64,000 nucleotides of DNA from Roseiarcus sp963772555 (GTDB lineage: Bacteria; Pseudomonadota; Alphaproteobacteria; Rhizobiales; Beijerinckiaceae): assembly GCA_963772555.1 (NCBI GenBank), contig CAVYXQ010000003.1, forward strand, positions 124,001 to 188,000. The letters run 5' to 3'. The position numbers and the translations under genes are program-made. The number at the start of each line of letters is the position of its first letter. Position 1 is the stretch's first letter. Positions 55,139-63,066 of the stretch are shown here, in pieces. The notes beneath the pieces were generated by a model. It made no database searches. It worked only from the letters and a program-made list of their open reading frames with translations, and was not told where the DNA came from.

Positions 55139-58100
55139 TCAGTAGCTATAGCGTAAACCCGCGGTGAGGCCCCAACCCTGGATGTTCGAGCCAACCCGAA
55201 GGTCAGCCTGAACATAGGAGGTAATCCCGGACTTCGGCGACTGGGTCGAGAAGCCGAGGGCGAACTGCCCGAAGGTGCCGACGCCGGTCGAGTAGAACGC
55301 CGGCGTCGTTCTCAGCTGTCCGCCGGCAACTTGCCAGAACTCCTCCGTCGAGCCGCCTTGGAACTCATGCCACACGTTGCCGGTCACGTAGGGCTGCACC
55401 AGCAAATTGTCGCTGAACGCATAGACCGTTCCGACCCGGACGCCGGCCCTGCCCAAGGTGCTCTTGAGCGAGTCGAAGGTGAAGTAGCTGCCCGGCGCCG
55501 ACAGGGCGGCGAGATTTGCTACATTGGTGTCGGACACGAAGACCGCCGCGGAGGGCTGGTAAAAGAATCCGTTGGCGAGCGGGAAGATCTGCGCAACATC
55601 GGCGGAGAACGTGTTGCCATTGGCGCCGAGCTCCCGATTGTTCAACCCGAGATCGAAGTTGTTCAGATTGAGGTCGAATTGGTTGTGGCGCCACTGGACG
55701 GTGCCCGAGAAGCCATTGCCGGTCAGTGCGGCGTACAGGCCGAAGAACGGCATGCTGGCGCTGCCCGAGACGTCATAGGCGCTCTCATCGTTGCTATAGC
55801 CCCACGCCTCGCCTCCCGTGATGCCAAGATGAGCGTTCCAACCCGAGTTGTTGATGTTGTACAGGCCCTCGTCGACGCCGAACTGGACGCCGCCAGTGCT
55901 CGACGAAAACCGGGAATCGGTGGAGGTGAGCGCGCCATCCCCCGAGGTGCTCGTCTCGGTGGTCATCTGGGCGCCGCCGCCGCGTGTCCACACGCCGCCA
56001 TACCACAGGTTAGGCGTCGGGTTCAGCGGCGCTCCGATGAACGCGGAGGCGTTCTGGAAGAACGAGGTGTTGAGCGCCGTGATCATCGCGCTGACTTGGT
56101 TGGCGGGCGCCGAGAGCGCGCCCACTTTCAGCTGCTGTTGGATGCCGGTGTTGCCGGGCGTCGCGACGTAATTGTAGAGGCCGCTGAAGCTCGCACCGAG
56201 CAGAAGCTCTCTCGCCGTCCCGCTCAGGGGGATCGACGCGTTCGAATAGGCGAGGGTGTTGTTCGCCCACAGGAGATTCTGCGGATTCGTCAGCACGCCG
56301 GAAAGGTTGGCGGAAGCGCCAGCCGTCGACCCGCTGACGAGAATTTTGTTCGACGCCCCGGTGGTGAGGTTGACCGGGATTGTGATCGGACCCGTCACGT
56401 TTCCGTTTACAGTCAGGACATGACCGGTCGCAGTGGTCCCGTCTGAGACGCTGAAGATGCCGTTTGGATTGGCGGCGTTGGAGACATTGCCGTTGATAAC
56501 GCCCAAGGCGTTGACCAGCGCCGGAAGCGAGCCCGTGATGGCCACCCCGCCGTTGATGATGCTGTTGGGGCTAAAGCTGTTCACGATGCCGCCGGTGACG
56601 GTTACGCCGCCGTTGATCGTCGCATTGTTTGTCGCAATGCCCGCATTGTTCACCAGTCCTCCGCTGATCGTGCCGTAGTTCACCGCCGTACCGGAGTTCG
56701 TCAGGCCCGCGGACACGGTTCCGGTCGCCTCGTTGGTGAAGGTCCCGAGTGTGTTGGCGATGGCGCCGTTCCAGGCGCCGAAGTTGTCGATCACACCGCC
56801 GGTGTTGATGGCGTTTCCATTCCAGATGCCGGTGGTCGCGTTCGTGACTGTGCCTGTGTTCGCGGCGATATTGGCGTTGTAGGTTCCGTTGTTCGTCACC
56901 GTGCCGGCGTTCGTCAGATCATCGTCGATCGTGCCGTTGTTGACGATCTTGCCCGTGCCGTTGTTCAGGATCCCGCCGAGAGTGGCCTCGAGGGTCGCGC
57001 CGGAAGCGACATTGACTGAGCCGGAGTTGGTCAGCTGCCACGGCGTTCCGGGGGAGGTGAATTGATAGGTCCCCGCATTGACGTCGAGAGTTGCGCCGGC
57101 CTCGTTGAGGAACGTGCCGTTGCTCGTCAAAGCCCCCGTGACCGTGAACACGCCGGGGGCCTTGTTGTCGATTGCGCCATTGACCTGGCCCGCGGCGTTG
57201 ACCGTCGCCGCGTTGGTCAGCCCGCCGTTGACAATGCTGGTCGCGAAGTCGGTATTCAGCGTCCCGCCTTTGACCGTGGCGCCGCCGTTGATCGTGCCGG
57301 CGTTGGTCGTCGTGCCCGCCGTGTTGGTGAGGCCGCCGTTAAGCGTTGCGCCCGCGTTGTTGTTGAACGTCGTGTTGTTGGTCAGGCCGCCGGTGATCGT
57401 CGCGCCGGCGTTATTATTGACCGTCCCTACGCCCATAAGCAGGAATCCGCCGGTGTTCAGCGTCCCCGGCCCGTTGTTGTCGAAGGTTGTCACTCCGGCC
57501 AGATTGCTCGTCAGGTTGAAGATGTCGGTGTTAACCACGAGCGGCGTTGTCATCGTGCCTTGGGCGTTCATCGTCGCCGAGTTCGTGACCGACGTCGAAG
57601 CCGTGATCGTCCCAGTCGTTGTAAACGTGCCGCCGGTGTTGGAGATTGTCGGCGCGGTCAGGGTCCCCGCGTTGTTGAACGTTCCGGCGGCATTCGCAAT
57701 CGACGTTGTCGCTGTGATTGAGCCGCCCGCGCCGACGGTGACCGCGTTTGCTGACGTGCTGTTGTTGGTCAGCGTTCCGACGCCCGAAAGCGCAAACGCC
57801 CCGACGTTCAAGGCGCCAGGATCGTTGTTGTTGAACGTCGTGATCGTTCCGCCGAGGGCGCCCGTCAGGGCGAAGGCCCCCGTGTTGGTCACGAGCGGCG
57901 TCGTGAACGTGCCCTGGGCGTTCATCGTCGCCGAGTTTGTGATCGACGTCGAAGCGGCGATCGCGCCCGTGGTGTTAAACGTGCCGCCGGTGTTGGAAAT
58001 CGCCGGCACGGTCAGGGTCCCGGCGTTGGTGAAGGTTCCGGCGGTGTTGACAATAGCAGTCGTCGCCGTGATCGCGCCGCCGGCGGCGACGGTGACCGCG

Positions 58101-60940
58101 CTGACTGACGTGCTGTTGTTGGTCAGCGTCGTGACGCCGGTGTACGTCGCCCCCGCGTTGACAGCGAGCGTCGCGGTTCCGTTGTTGTCGAAGGTGCTGT
58201 TGCCCGTCAGGGCGCCGGTGACGGTGAAGCTTCCGGCGCCGTTGTTGACGATCGCGCCGTTGATCGTTCCCGCCGCGTTGACCAGTCCGGCGTTGGTCAG
58301 CGCGGCGGCCGTCGTGACCGTGCCGGTGGTGGTCAGCGTTCCGCCGGAAGCGACCGTCAGGGCGCCGGCAGTCACAGTCGCGTTGTTGGTCAGCAGGCCG
58401 CCGTTGACGGCGATCATCGTCCCGCCAGTCAGATTGCCGCCGTTGGTGATCGTTCCGCCGGTTTCTTTGATCGTGTTGGCGCTTAGCGTCCCCGCGGCGC
58501 CGATGACGACGGCGCCAGCGGTGCTCAGCGCCGCGATGTTGGTGAAGGAATTGCCGACGTCGAGCGTGCCGGTCGAAGTGTTCGTGAACGTCGAGGCGGC
58601 GTCCTCGGCGAGCGGACCGATAACGTTGAACTGGCCAGTGTTTGTCACCACGCCGGTGACCGCGCCCTGCGCGTTCACCGTGCCGTTGTTGACCAGACCG
58701 GCGGCGGCGGTCGTGGCCAGCGTGCCAATGCTGTCGATGGTCGCGCCGGCGTTGTTGATAATCGAGCCCGCGCTGAGCGTGAAGCCCGGCCCGACCGTGA
58801 CGCCGATCGCCGCCGTCGAATTGTTTGTCAGTGTCGTAATGCCGGTGAAATTGCCGCCGGTGACGTTGAGCGTCGCCGTCCCATCGTTGTCGAACGTGCT
58901 GTTGCCGACCAGGTTGCCGGTCACATTGAAGATTCCGGCGGCGCCGTTGTTGACGATCGCGCCGTTGATCGCCCCGGCGGCGTTGACCGTGCCGGCGTTG
59001 GTGAGGCCGGCGGTCGTCGTGATCGTGCCGGTGGTGGTCAGGACTGCGCCCGAGGCGACCGACAGCGTCGTGCCCGTCAGACTGCCGAAGTTGGTGATCG
59101 TTCCGCCGGTTTCGGTGATCGTGTTGGCGGTCAGCGCTCCCGCGCCGCCGATGATGACTGTTCCAGCGGTGCTCAGCGTTGCGATATTGGTGAAGGAACT
59201 GGTAACGGTCAGGGCGCCGATACCGGAGTTGGTGAATGTCGAAGATCCATCTTCGGCGAGTGGGCCGGTGACGGTGAACATGCCGTTGTTGGTCACCGCG
59301 CCGTTGACCGTGCCCTGTGCGTTGACCGTGCCGTTATTGGTCAGGCCGGAGGTCGTGGTCAGCGTCCCCGTGCTGACGATCGTCGCGCCATTGTTGGTGA
59401 CGGTAGTCGCGCTCAGCGTGCCCATGTTGTCGATGGTCGCGCCAGCATTGTTGATGATTGTGCTGGCGCTCAGCGTCTCGCCGGCCCCGACCAGGACGCC
59501 CACCGCAGCGGTCGAATTGTTGGTCAGCGTCGTGATGCCGGTAAAATTGCCGGCTTTGACGCTGAGGACAGAAGTGCCGTTGTTGTCGAAGGTGCTGTTG
59601 CCGACCAAGGCGCCGCCGGTCACGGTGAAGCTGCCGGCATTGTTGACGATCGCGCCGTTGATCTGGCCGGCCGCCGTGACCACACCCGTGTTGGTGAGGC
59701 CGCCGAGCACCGTCCCTGTCGAAGTGTTGGTGAACCCGCCGCCGCTGTTGTTCACGCCGCCATCGATGACGCCCGAGTTGGTCGCCGCCCCGGCGTTGAT
59801 GAGGCCGCCGGTGACGGTCGCGGTGTTGGCGAAGGTGCCGGCGTTGTTGCCGATCGAGCCGGCCCACACGCCATTGTTGTTCAGCGTGCCGCCGTCGTTG
59901 TTGCCCGTTCCGGTCCAGGTGCCGTTGTTGGTGATCGTGCCGCCGGTGTTGGCGCCGGGGTCGATGTTGCCCGACCAGGTCCCGCTGTTGGTGATCGTGC
60001 CGGTCGTATTGCCGCCAGCGAGGACATTGCCGGACCAGGTTCCTGTCGCCGTATTGGTGATCGTGCCAGTGTTGGAAGCGATGTTGGCGGTATAAGTTGT
60101 GTTGTTGGTCACAGTCCCGGCGTTGTTCAGGTCGTCGGTCGTCATTCCGTTATTAATGATCGTGGCGCCCAATGCATTCGTAACCGTGCCGAACACATTC
60201 GTTCCGGACAAAGTTGTGGTAACGCCGCTGGCGGTGTTGAGGTTCGCGCCGCCGGTGGCGCCGCCCGCGAGTACGACCGCGCCCGTGTCGGTCGCAGAGC
60301 CGATGTTCACGGTCGATCCCGCGCCTGCCATAAGCGCGCCGCTGAACGTCAACGTATTGCCGCTGGTCGCCGCCAAAGTCGCCGAGACGCCGGGGATCAC
60401 GGTGATGGCGTTGGCCACGGTTCCCGTGAAAGTCCCTTCGAGGGTATAGTCGCCGAAAAAGCTCAATCCGCCCGACCCGAGCGCGCCAGAACTTCCGATC
60501 GACAGCGTGCCTCCATTCGTTATCGGCGGAGGAGGGGACGGGAGGCCGAGCGTCGTTCCGCCGGAATACGTGTCCGGCCCGGGCAGCAGGATCGTCCCCG
60601 CGCCCACGACGCTGAACGAAATTGCGCCACCTCCTCCTTCCGAGAATGCGGGGGAGGGCTCGGTCACGGTCACCGACGAGCCTGTCGTGACATTCGTCAC
60701 GCTGGCCGGCGCCCCGGTGTTCGTGTACGGCGCGAGTAGGTCTGGCCCCGAGGTCGCAAATTCTGTGGTAACGCCGACGCCGTTCAGGTCGAAAGCCATC
60801 GCGGGCGCCGCCGCCAGCGACAGGCCCGCCGCCGCGACCGCGACCAGGGCGGCCGCCGACGCTCCGCCGAGCAGCGCCCTCCGAACTCCGCGATCACCCG
60901 AACCCGTTCCGTCACGCCGAGACTGGAGGTTATGCTGCAT
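55139..60940 (-). CDS. Giant repeat autotransporter (type Va secretion) adhesin-like protein
   Basis: A 1933-residue protein. ATG 60940 is chosen because a GGCGGGG site lies upstream and a long signal peptide follows (RRALLGGASAAALVAVAAAG to PAMAF); the open frame extends 69 bases further. The passenger (~1600 residues) is built of short N/T/G-rich beta-helix rungs (TNNGTV, VNNAG, NNSTA). The C-terminal ~270 residues are an autotransporter beta-barrel (from NLWYGGVWTRGGGAQM), ending GWGLTAGLRYSY with an aromatic terminus. It should be displayed on the surface or released, as an adhesin or biofilm factor. It interrupts the T6SS locus. A long antisense open frame over it is an artefact of codon bias. 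Confidence 0.9.
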   Translation of the reverse strand: MQHNLQSRRDGTGSGDRGVRRALLGGASAAALVAVAAAGLSLAAAPAMAFDLNGVGVTTEFATSGPDLLAPYTNTGAPASVTNVTTGSSVTVTEPSPAFSEGGGGAISFSVVGAGTILLPGPDTYSGGTTLGLPSPPPPITNGGTLSIGSSGALGSGGLSFFGDYTLEGTFTGTVANAITVIPGVSATLAATSGNTLTFSGALMAGAGSTVNIGSATDTGAVVLAGGATGGANLNTASGVTTTLSGTNVFGTVTNALGATIINNGMTTDDLNNAGTVTNNTTYTANIASNTGTITNTATGTWSGNVLAGGNTTGTITNSGTWSGNIDPGANTGGTITNNGTWTGTGNNDGGTLNNNGVWAGSIGNNAGTFANTATVTGGLINAGAATNSGVIDGGVNNSGGGFTNTSTGTVLGGLTNTGVVTAAGQINGAIVNNAGSFTVTGGALVGNSTFDNNGTSVLSVKAGNFTGITTLTNNSTAAVGVLVGAGETLSASTIINNAGATIDNMGTLSATTVTNNGATIVSTGTLTTTSGLTNNGTVNAQGTVNGAVTNNGMFTVTGPLAEDGSSTFTNSGIGALTVTSSFTNIATLSTAGTVIIGGAGALTANTITETGGTITNFGSLTGTTLSVASGAVLTTTGTITTTAGLTNAGTVNAAGAINGAIVNNGAAGIFNVTGNLVGNSTFDNDGTATLNVTGGNFTGITTLTNNSTAAIGVTVGPGFTLSAGSIINNAGATIDSIGTLATTAAAGLVNNGTVNAQGAVTGVVTNTGQFNVIGPLAEDAASTFTNTSTGTLDVGNSFTNIAALSTAGAVVIGAAGTLSANTIKETGGTITNGGNLTGGTMIAVNGGLLTNNATVTAGALTVASGGTLTTTGTVTTAAALTNAGLVNAAGTINGAIVNNGAGSFTVTGALTGNSTFDNNGTATLAVNAGATYTGVTTLTNNSTSVSAVTVAAGGAITATTAIVNTAGTFTNAGTLTVPAISNTGGTFNTTGAIAASTSITNSATMNAQGTFTTPLVTNTGAFALTGALGGTITTFNNNDPGALNVGAFALSGVGTLTNNSTSANAVTVGAGGSITATTSIANAAGTFNNAGTLTAPTISNTGGTFTTTGTITASTSVTNSATMNAQGTMTTPLVVNTDIFNLTSNLAGVTTFDNNGPGTLNTGGFLLMGVGTVNNNAGATITGGLTNNTTFNNNAGATLNGGLTNTAGTTTNAGTINGGATVKGGTLNTDFATSIVNGGLTNAATVNAAGQVNGAIDNKAPGVFTVTGALTSNGTFLNEAGATLDVNAGTYQFTSPGTPWQLTNSGSVNVASGATLEATLGGILNNGTGKIVNNGTIDDDLTNAGTVTNNGTYNANIAANTGTVTNATTGIWNGNAINTGGVIDNFGAWNGAIANTLGTFTNEATGTVSAGLTNSGTAVNYGTISGGLVNNAGIATNNATINGGVTVTGGIVNSFSPNSIINGGVAITGSLPALVNALGVINGNVSNAANPNGIFSVSDGTTATGHVLTVNGNVTGPITIPVNLTTGASNKILVSGSTAGASANLSGVLTNPQNLLWANNTLAYSNASIPLSGTARELLLGASFSGLYNYVATPGNTGIQQQLKVGALSAPANQVSAMITALNTSFFQNASAFIGAPLNPTPNLWYGGVWTRGGGAQMTTETSTSGDGALTSTDSRFSSSTGGVQFGVDEGLYNINNSGWNAHLGITGGEAWGYSNDESAYDVSGSASMPFFGLYAALTGNGFSGTVQWRHNQFDLNLNNFDLGLNNRELGANGNTFSADVAQIFPLANGFFYQPSAAVFVSDTNVANLAALSAPGSYFTFDSLKSTLGRAGVRVGTVYAFSDNLLVQPYVTGNVWHEFQGGSTEEFWQVAGGQLRTTPAFYSTGVGTFGQFALGFSTQSPKSGITSYVQADLRVGSNIQGWGLTAGLRYSY
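57425..60100 (-). repeat. Long-period internal repeats in the autotransporter passenger
   Basis: Two levels are visible. Near 57.4-58.1 kb a 354-base unit occurs twice (shared TNSATMNAQGT and TPLV). Between ~58.2 and 59.7 kb a ~700-base unit occurs three times, anchored on INGAIVNN (spacings 705 and 693 bases). All spacings are multiples of three. Such repeats invite recombination and length change. Confidence 0.75.
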
Positions 60941-61268
60941 CGGTGTTCGCCCCGCCTGAGATTCAGCTTCGCGTCCGTGACTAACGCAACTGCGAGCGTC
61001 GGCCGACATAGAGATTCTACTTGGTTCGCCCGCCTCTTAAGGCTTATGGCGGGTCGTTGCCGAATGCAACGCTTTTGTGGCGAATTGCGGCGAGCATCCG
61101 GCCGCCCGGCGTCGAATAGACGATGGTTGTGGCGAAGAGGACACACCGGAGCCGGCGGGCACGATACCGCCGCTGCGGTGACACGAAGACTATGAGCCAG
61201 TTACGATTAGCGGCTCTCATTACTCCGTTAAGCGAGGCGAGCTGCAGCTGGCGCAACCACGCCCGGCC
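60941..61268. other. Leader region upstream of the autotransporter
   Basis: 328 bases without a supported gene, between the end of the IalB-like gene and the autotransporter start. It holds the 6-bp hairpin at 61055-61071 and presumably the autotransporter promoter; no convincing -35/-10 pair was found. Confidence 0.45.
61055..61071 (-). promoter_or_regulatory. Short hairpin in autotransporter leader
   Basis: CGTTGC and GCAACG are perfectly complementary around a 5-base loop, ~115 bases before the autotransporter ATG. On the plus strand it is followed by CTTTTG, so it could also be a weak terminator for opposite-strand transcription. Confidence 0.25.
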
Positions 61269-61829
61269 CTACTTGCCCAGGTCCGCCATCGCCTGGGCGA
61301 AGCCTTTCATGTTGACCGTGAACTTGGCCGCCGCGCCGTTGACCGCGCGGATGGTGATCTCGGTCGTGGGCGCGGCGCCGAGGCTCTTCAGCGCCGGCTC
61401 CTCCAGCGGCAGAACCGCCTCGCAATGGTCCGGCTGGCAGATCGAATAGGCGAGCTTTCGCGGCTCCTTCTCGCCGACCTTGACCTCCATCCCGGGCGGG
61501 ATCTGGACGCCGCTCGGCACGGAGATCGCCGACACGAGCTTGCCCTCCTGCCGGCCGATCACCCAAGTGAAGACGACGCGCTGGCCGCCGTTCTTGTCGG
61601 TCTCGACGATTTTCAGGACGGCGGCGCACTGCCGCTTGGCGCCGCTCTGGTCGGTCTGGGTGCAGGTGACCGTCCAGTTGTCGTCGACGATGGTCTCGGT
61701 GCGGCGGATCTTGGCCGGTTCAGCAGGGGCAGGGGCGGCGGCCTTGTCGGCCGGCTGGGCGTTCTCAGCGAGTGCGGACGCGGGCGGCAGCAGAAGCGCG
61801 AGCGCGATCGAAAACAGAAGACCCCCCAC
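61269..61829 (-). CDS. IalB-family (invasion-associated locus B) protein
   Basis: A 186-residue exported protein. The frame is open to 62087, but GTG 61829, with GGAGG ten bases upstream, gives a clean signal peptide (VGGLLFSIALALLLPPASALA). The mature part has VDDNWTVTCTQTDQSGAKRQCAA, CQPDHCEAVLPL and ITIRAVNGAAAKFTVNMKGF, the pattern and cysteines of PF06776. The family is periplasmic, first noted in Bartonella invasion and widespread in Hyphomicrobiales; biochemical function unknown. Confidence 0.85.
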   Translation of the reverse strand: MGGLLFSIALALLLPPASALAENAQPADKAAAPAPAEPAKIRRTETIVDDNWTVTCTQTDQSGAKRQCAAVLKIVETDKNGGQRVVFTWVIGRQEGKLVSAISVPSGVQIPPGMEVKVGEKEPRKLAYSICQPDHCEAVLPLEEPALKSLGAAPTTEITIRAVNGAAAKFTVNMKGFAQAMADLGK

Positions 61830-62351
61830 GCGCGGCAACCCTCCAGGGAACTGCAAAGATCGTAGCCCCGTTCTGCTAAAGCGGAGGATCCCGGGCCTGT
61901 CAAATCGGCGCCGGCGCCGCAGTGCGCCCTCGAGCAGGCCGAGCCCTAGAACCCGCCAAAGGCGCCGCCGATTTCGAGCGCGCGCGCGGTCGCCACGGAC
62001 GGCTCCCTCAGGCCGAACCAGAGCGCCGCCGCCAACCACGCCGCCGTGGCCTGGCGCTGGCGCGGGCGTCGGATATCGATATTTCAATTCAGCTCTCGTC
62101 TTCTATACGCCTCGAAAAAGGGCATTAGTCTGCGGTCCGGCTCGATTCGCAATATCCTTCCTCCCTCACCCGGCATGACTTCTGGTCTCGCTGCGGGAGT
62201 TCGAGGCGCGCAACAGGCAGGGTAGTATTCAGCTCAAATAACAAAAGGGTCACGCGGTCTTGACGCCACATGTTGCTCACCTCTACCCCAGTTTGGCGCG
62301 ATCTTTGACGGAAATATTATGAACAATGGCTTTTTGTCACTCCGAGACTTG

Positions 62352-62371
62352 CAGTCGGCACAGCGCCACTG
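62352..62371. promoter_or_regulatory. Imperfect palindrome, candidate enhancer site
   Basis: CAGTCGGC and GCCACTG form an inverted repeat with one gap around a 5-base centre. It lies about 75-95 bases upstream of the -24 element of the tssB promoter, where a sigma-54 activator could bind. Tentative. Confidence 0.25.
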
Positions 62372-62444
62372 CCGCGCTGGAATCAATTCTCGCCGGCCTG
62401 TGGCTGCATTTTGGCCGGGCGTGACTGGAAACCGTGGTGTGCGC

Positions 62445-62460
62445 TGGCTCACAGTTTGCG
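62445..62460 (+). promoter_or_regulatory. Sigma-54 (RpoN) type -24/-12 promoter of tssBC
   Basis: TGGCTCACAGTTTGCG matches the consensus TGGCACG-N4-TTGC closely: GG and GC are exactly ten bases apart, and TGGC, the C at position 6 and TTGC all agree. Transcription would start near 62471, about 50 bases before the tssB ATG, with GAGGAGG as ribosome site. Confidence 0.6.
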
Positions 62461-62519
62461 CTTCCTCGCCGTTGTACTATGCTATTGTCAAAAAGGGGTC
62501 CGGACCGAGGAGGTGCGCC

Positions 62520-63053
62520 ATGGCCCGCAACAGCAATTCGGGGCAAAAATTCATTTCCCGCAACCGCAAGCCGCGGGTGCACATCACCTACGAAGACCCC
62601 TATGACGCCGAGAAGCTCATCGAACTTCCGTTCGTGATGGGCGTACTGGCCGATCTTTCCGGCAACGCCTCGGAGGTCGCCAAGCCCGATATGGCCGAGC
62701 GCAAGTTCCTTGATATCGACATGGACAATTTCGACAAGCGCATGGCGGCGATCGAGCCGGCGGTGTCGATGAAAGTGAAGAACCGGCTTGGCGACGGCGA
62801 TGGCGGCGACAAGCTGTCGGTCAATCTGAAGTTCAGCAAAATGGACGATTTTTCGCCGGCGGCGATCGCCCGCCAGGTTCCGGCGACCGCCCGGCTCCTG
62901 CAGGCGCGTGAACAGCTGGCGAATTTGCTCCGCTATATGGACGGAAAGGCCGCGGCCGAAGACTCGCTGAAGAAGCTGCTCGCCGATCCGGAGCTGATGG
63001 CGGCGATGAAGACGAAGCTCGAACAGAAGCCGTCGGACGGCGCGTCATCGTAA
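62520..63053 (+). CDS. tssB: T6SS contractile sheath small subunit TssB
   Basis: A 177-residue protein from ATG 62520, behind a strong GAGGAGG site; the open frame further upstream is not coding. It has KPRVHITYEDPYDAEKLIEL followed by PFVMGVLADLSG, DMDNFDKRMAAIEP and FSPAAIARQVP, diagnostic for TssB (VipA/ImpB). With TssC it builds the contractile sheath around the Hcp tube. tssC starts 13 bp after its stop. Confidence 0.95.
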   Translation: MARNSNSGQKFISRNRKPRVHITYEDPYDAEKLIELPFVMGVLADLSGNASEVAKPDMAERKFLDIDMDNFDKRMAAIEPAVSMKVKNRLGDGDGGDKLSVNLKFSKMDDFSPAAIARQVPATARLLQAREQLANLLRYMDGKAAAEDSLKKLLADPELMAAMKTKLEQKPSDGASS

Positions 63054-63066
63054 AGGGGATCGAACG

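Larger units (their letters stand above)
61830..62519. other. 690-base regulatory gap upstream of tssB
   Basis: No gene is supported here. The distal part (61900-62090) is GC-rich and on the minus strand contains a ~40-codon frame without a start (TAAWLAAALWFGLREPSVAT), possibly a gene remnant. The proximal part becomes AT-richer and holds the palindrome at 62352-62371 and the sigma-54-type promoter at 62445-62460. The large size fits a site for enhancer binding and DNA looping. Confidence 0.5.

Noticed and set aside
57078..60095. 1005-codon open frame antisense to the autotransporter
   Set aside because: The product is a monotonous Val/Pro/Ala/Leu string (VNVPPVLEIVG-type) mirroring the repeat codons of the real gene; it has no start signal and no recognisable domain.
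61920..62070. Short minus-strand frame (TAAWLAAALWFGLREPSVAT) upstream of the IalB-like gene
   Set aside because: It looks somewhat protein-like but has no start codon and no identifiable family; kept only as a possible remnant.
62319..62519. N-terminal extension of TssB from an upstream ATG
   Set aside because: A strong GAGGAGG site and the known TssB N-terminus fix the start at 62520, and the sigma-54-type promoter lies inside the would-be extension.
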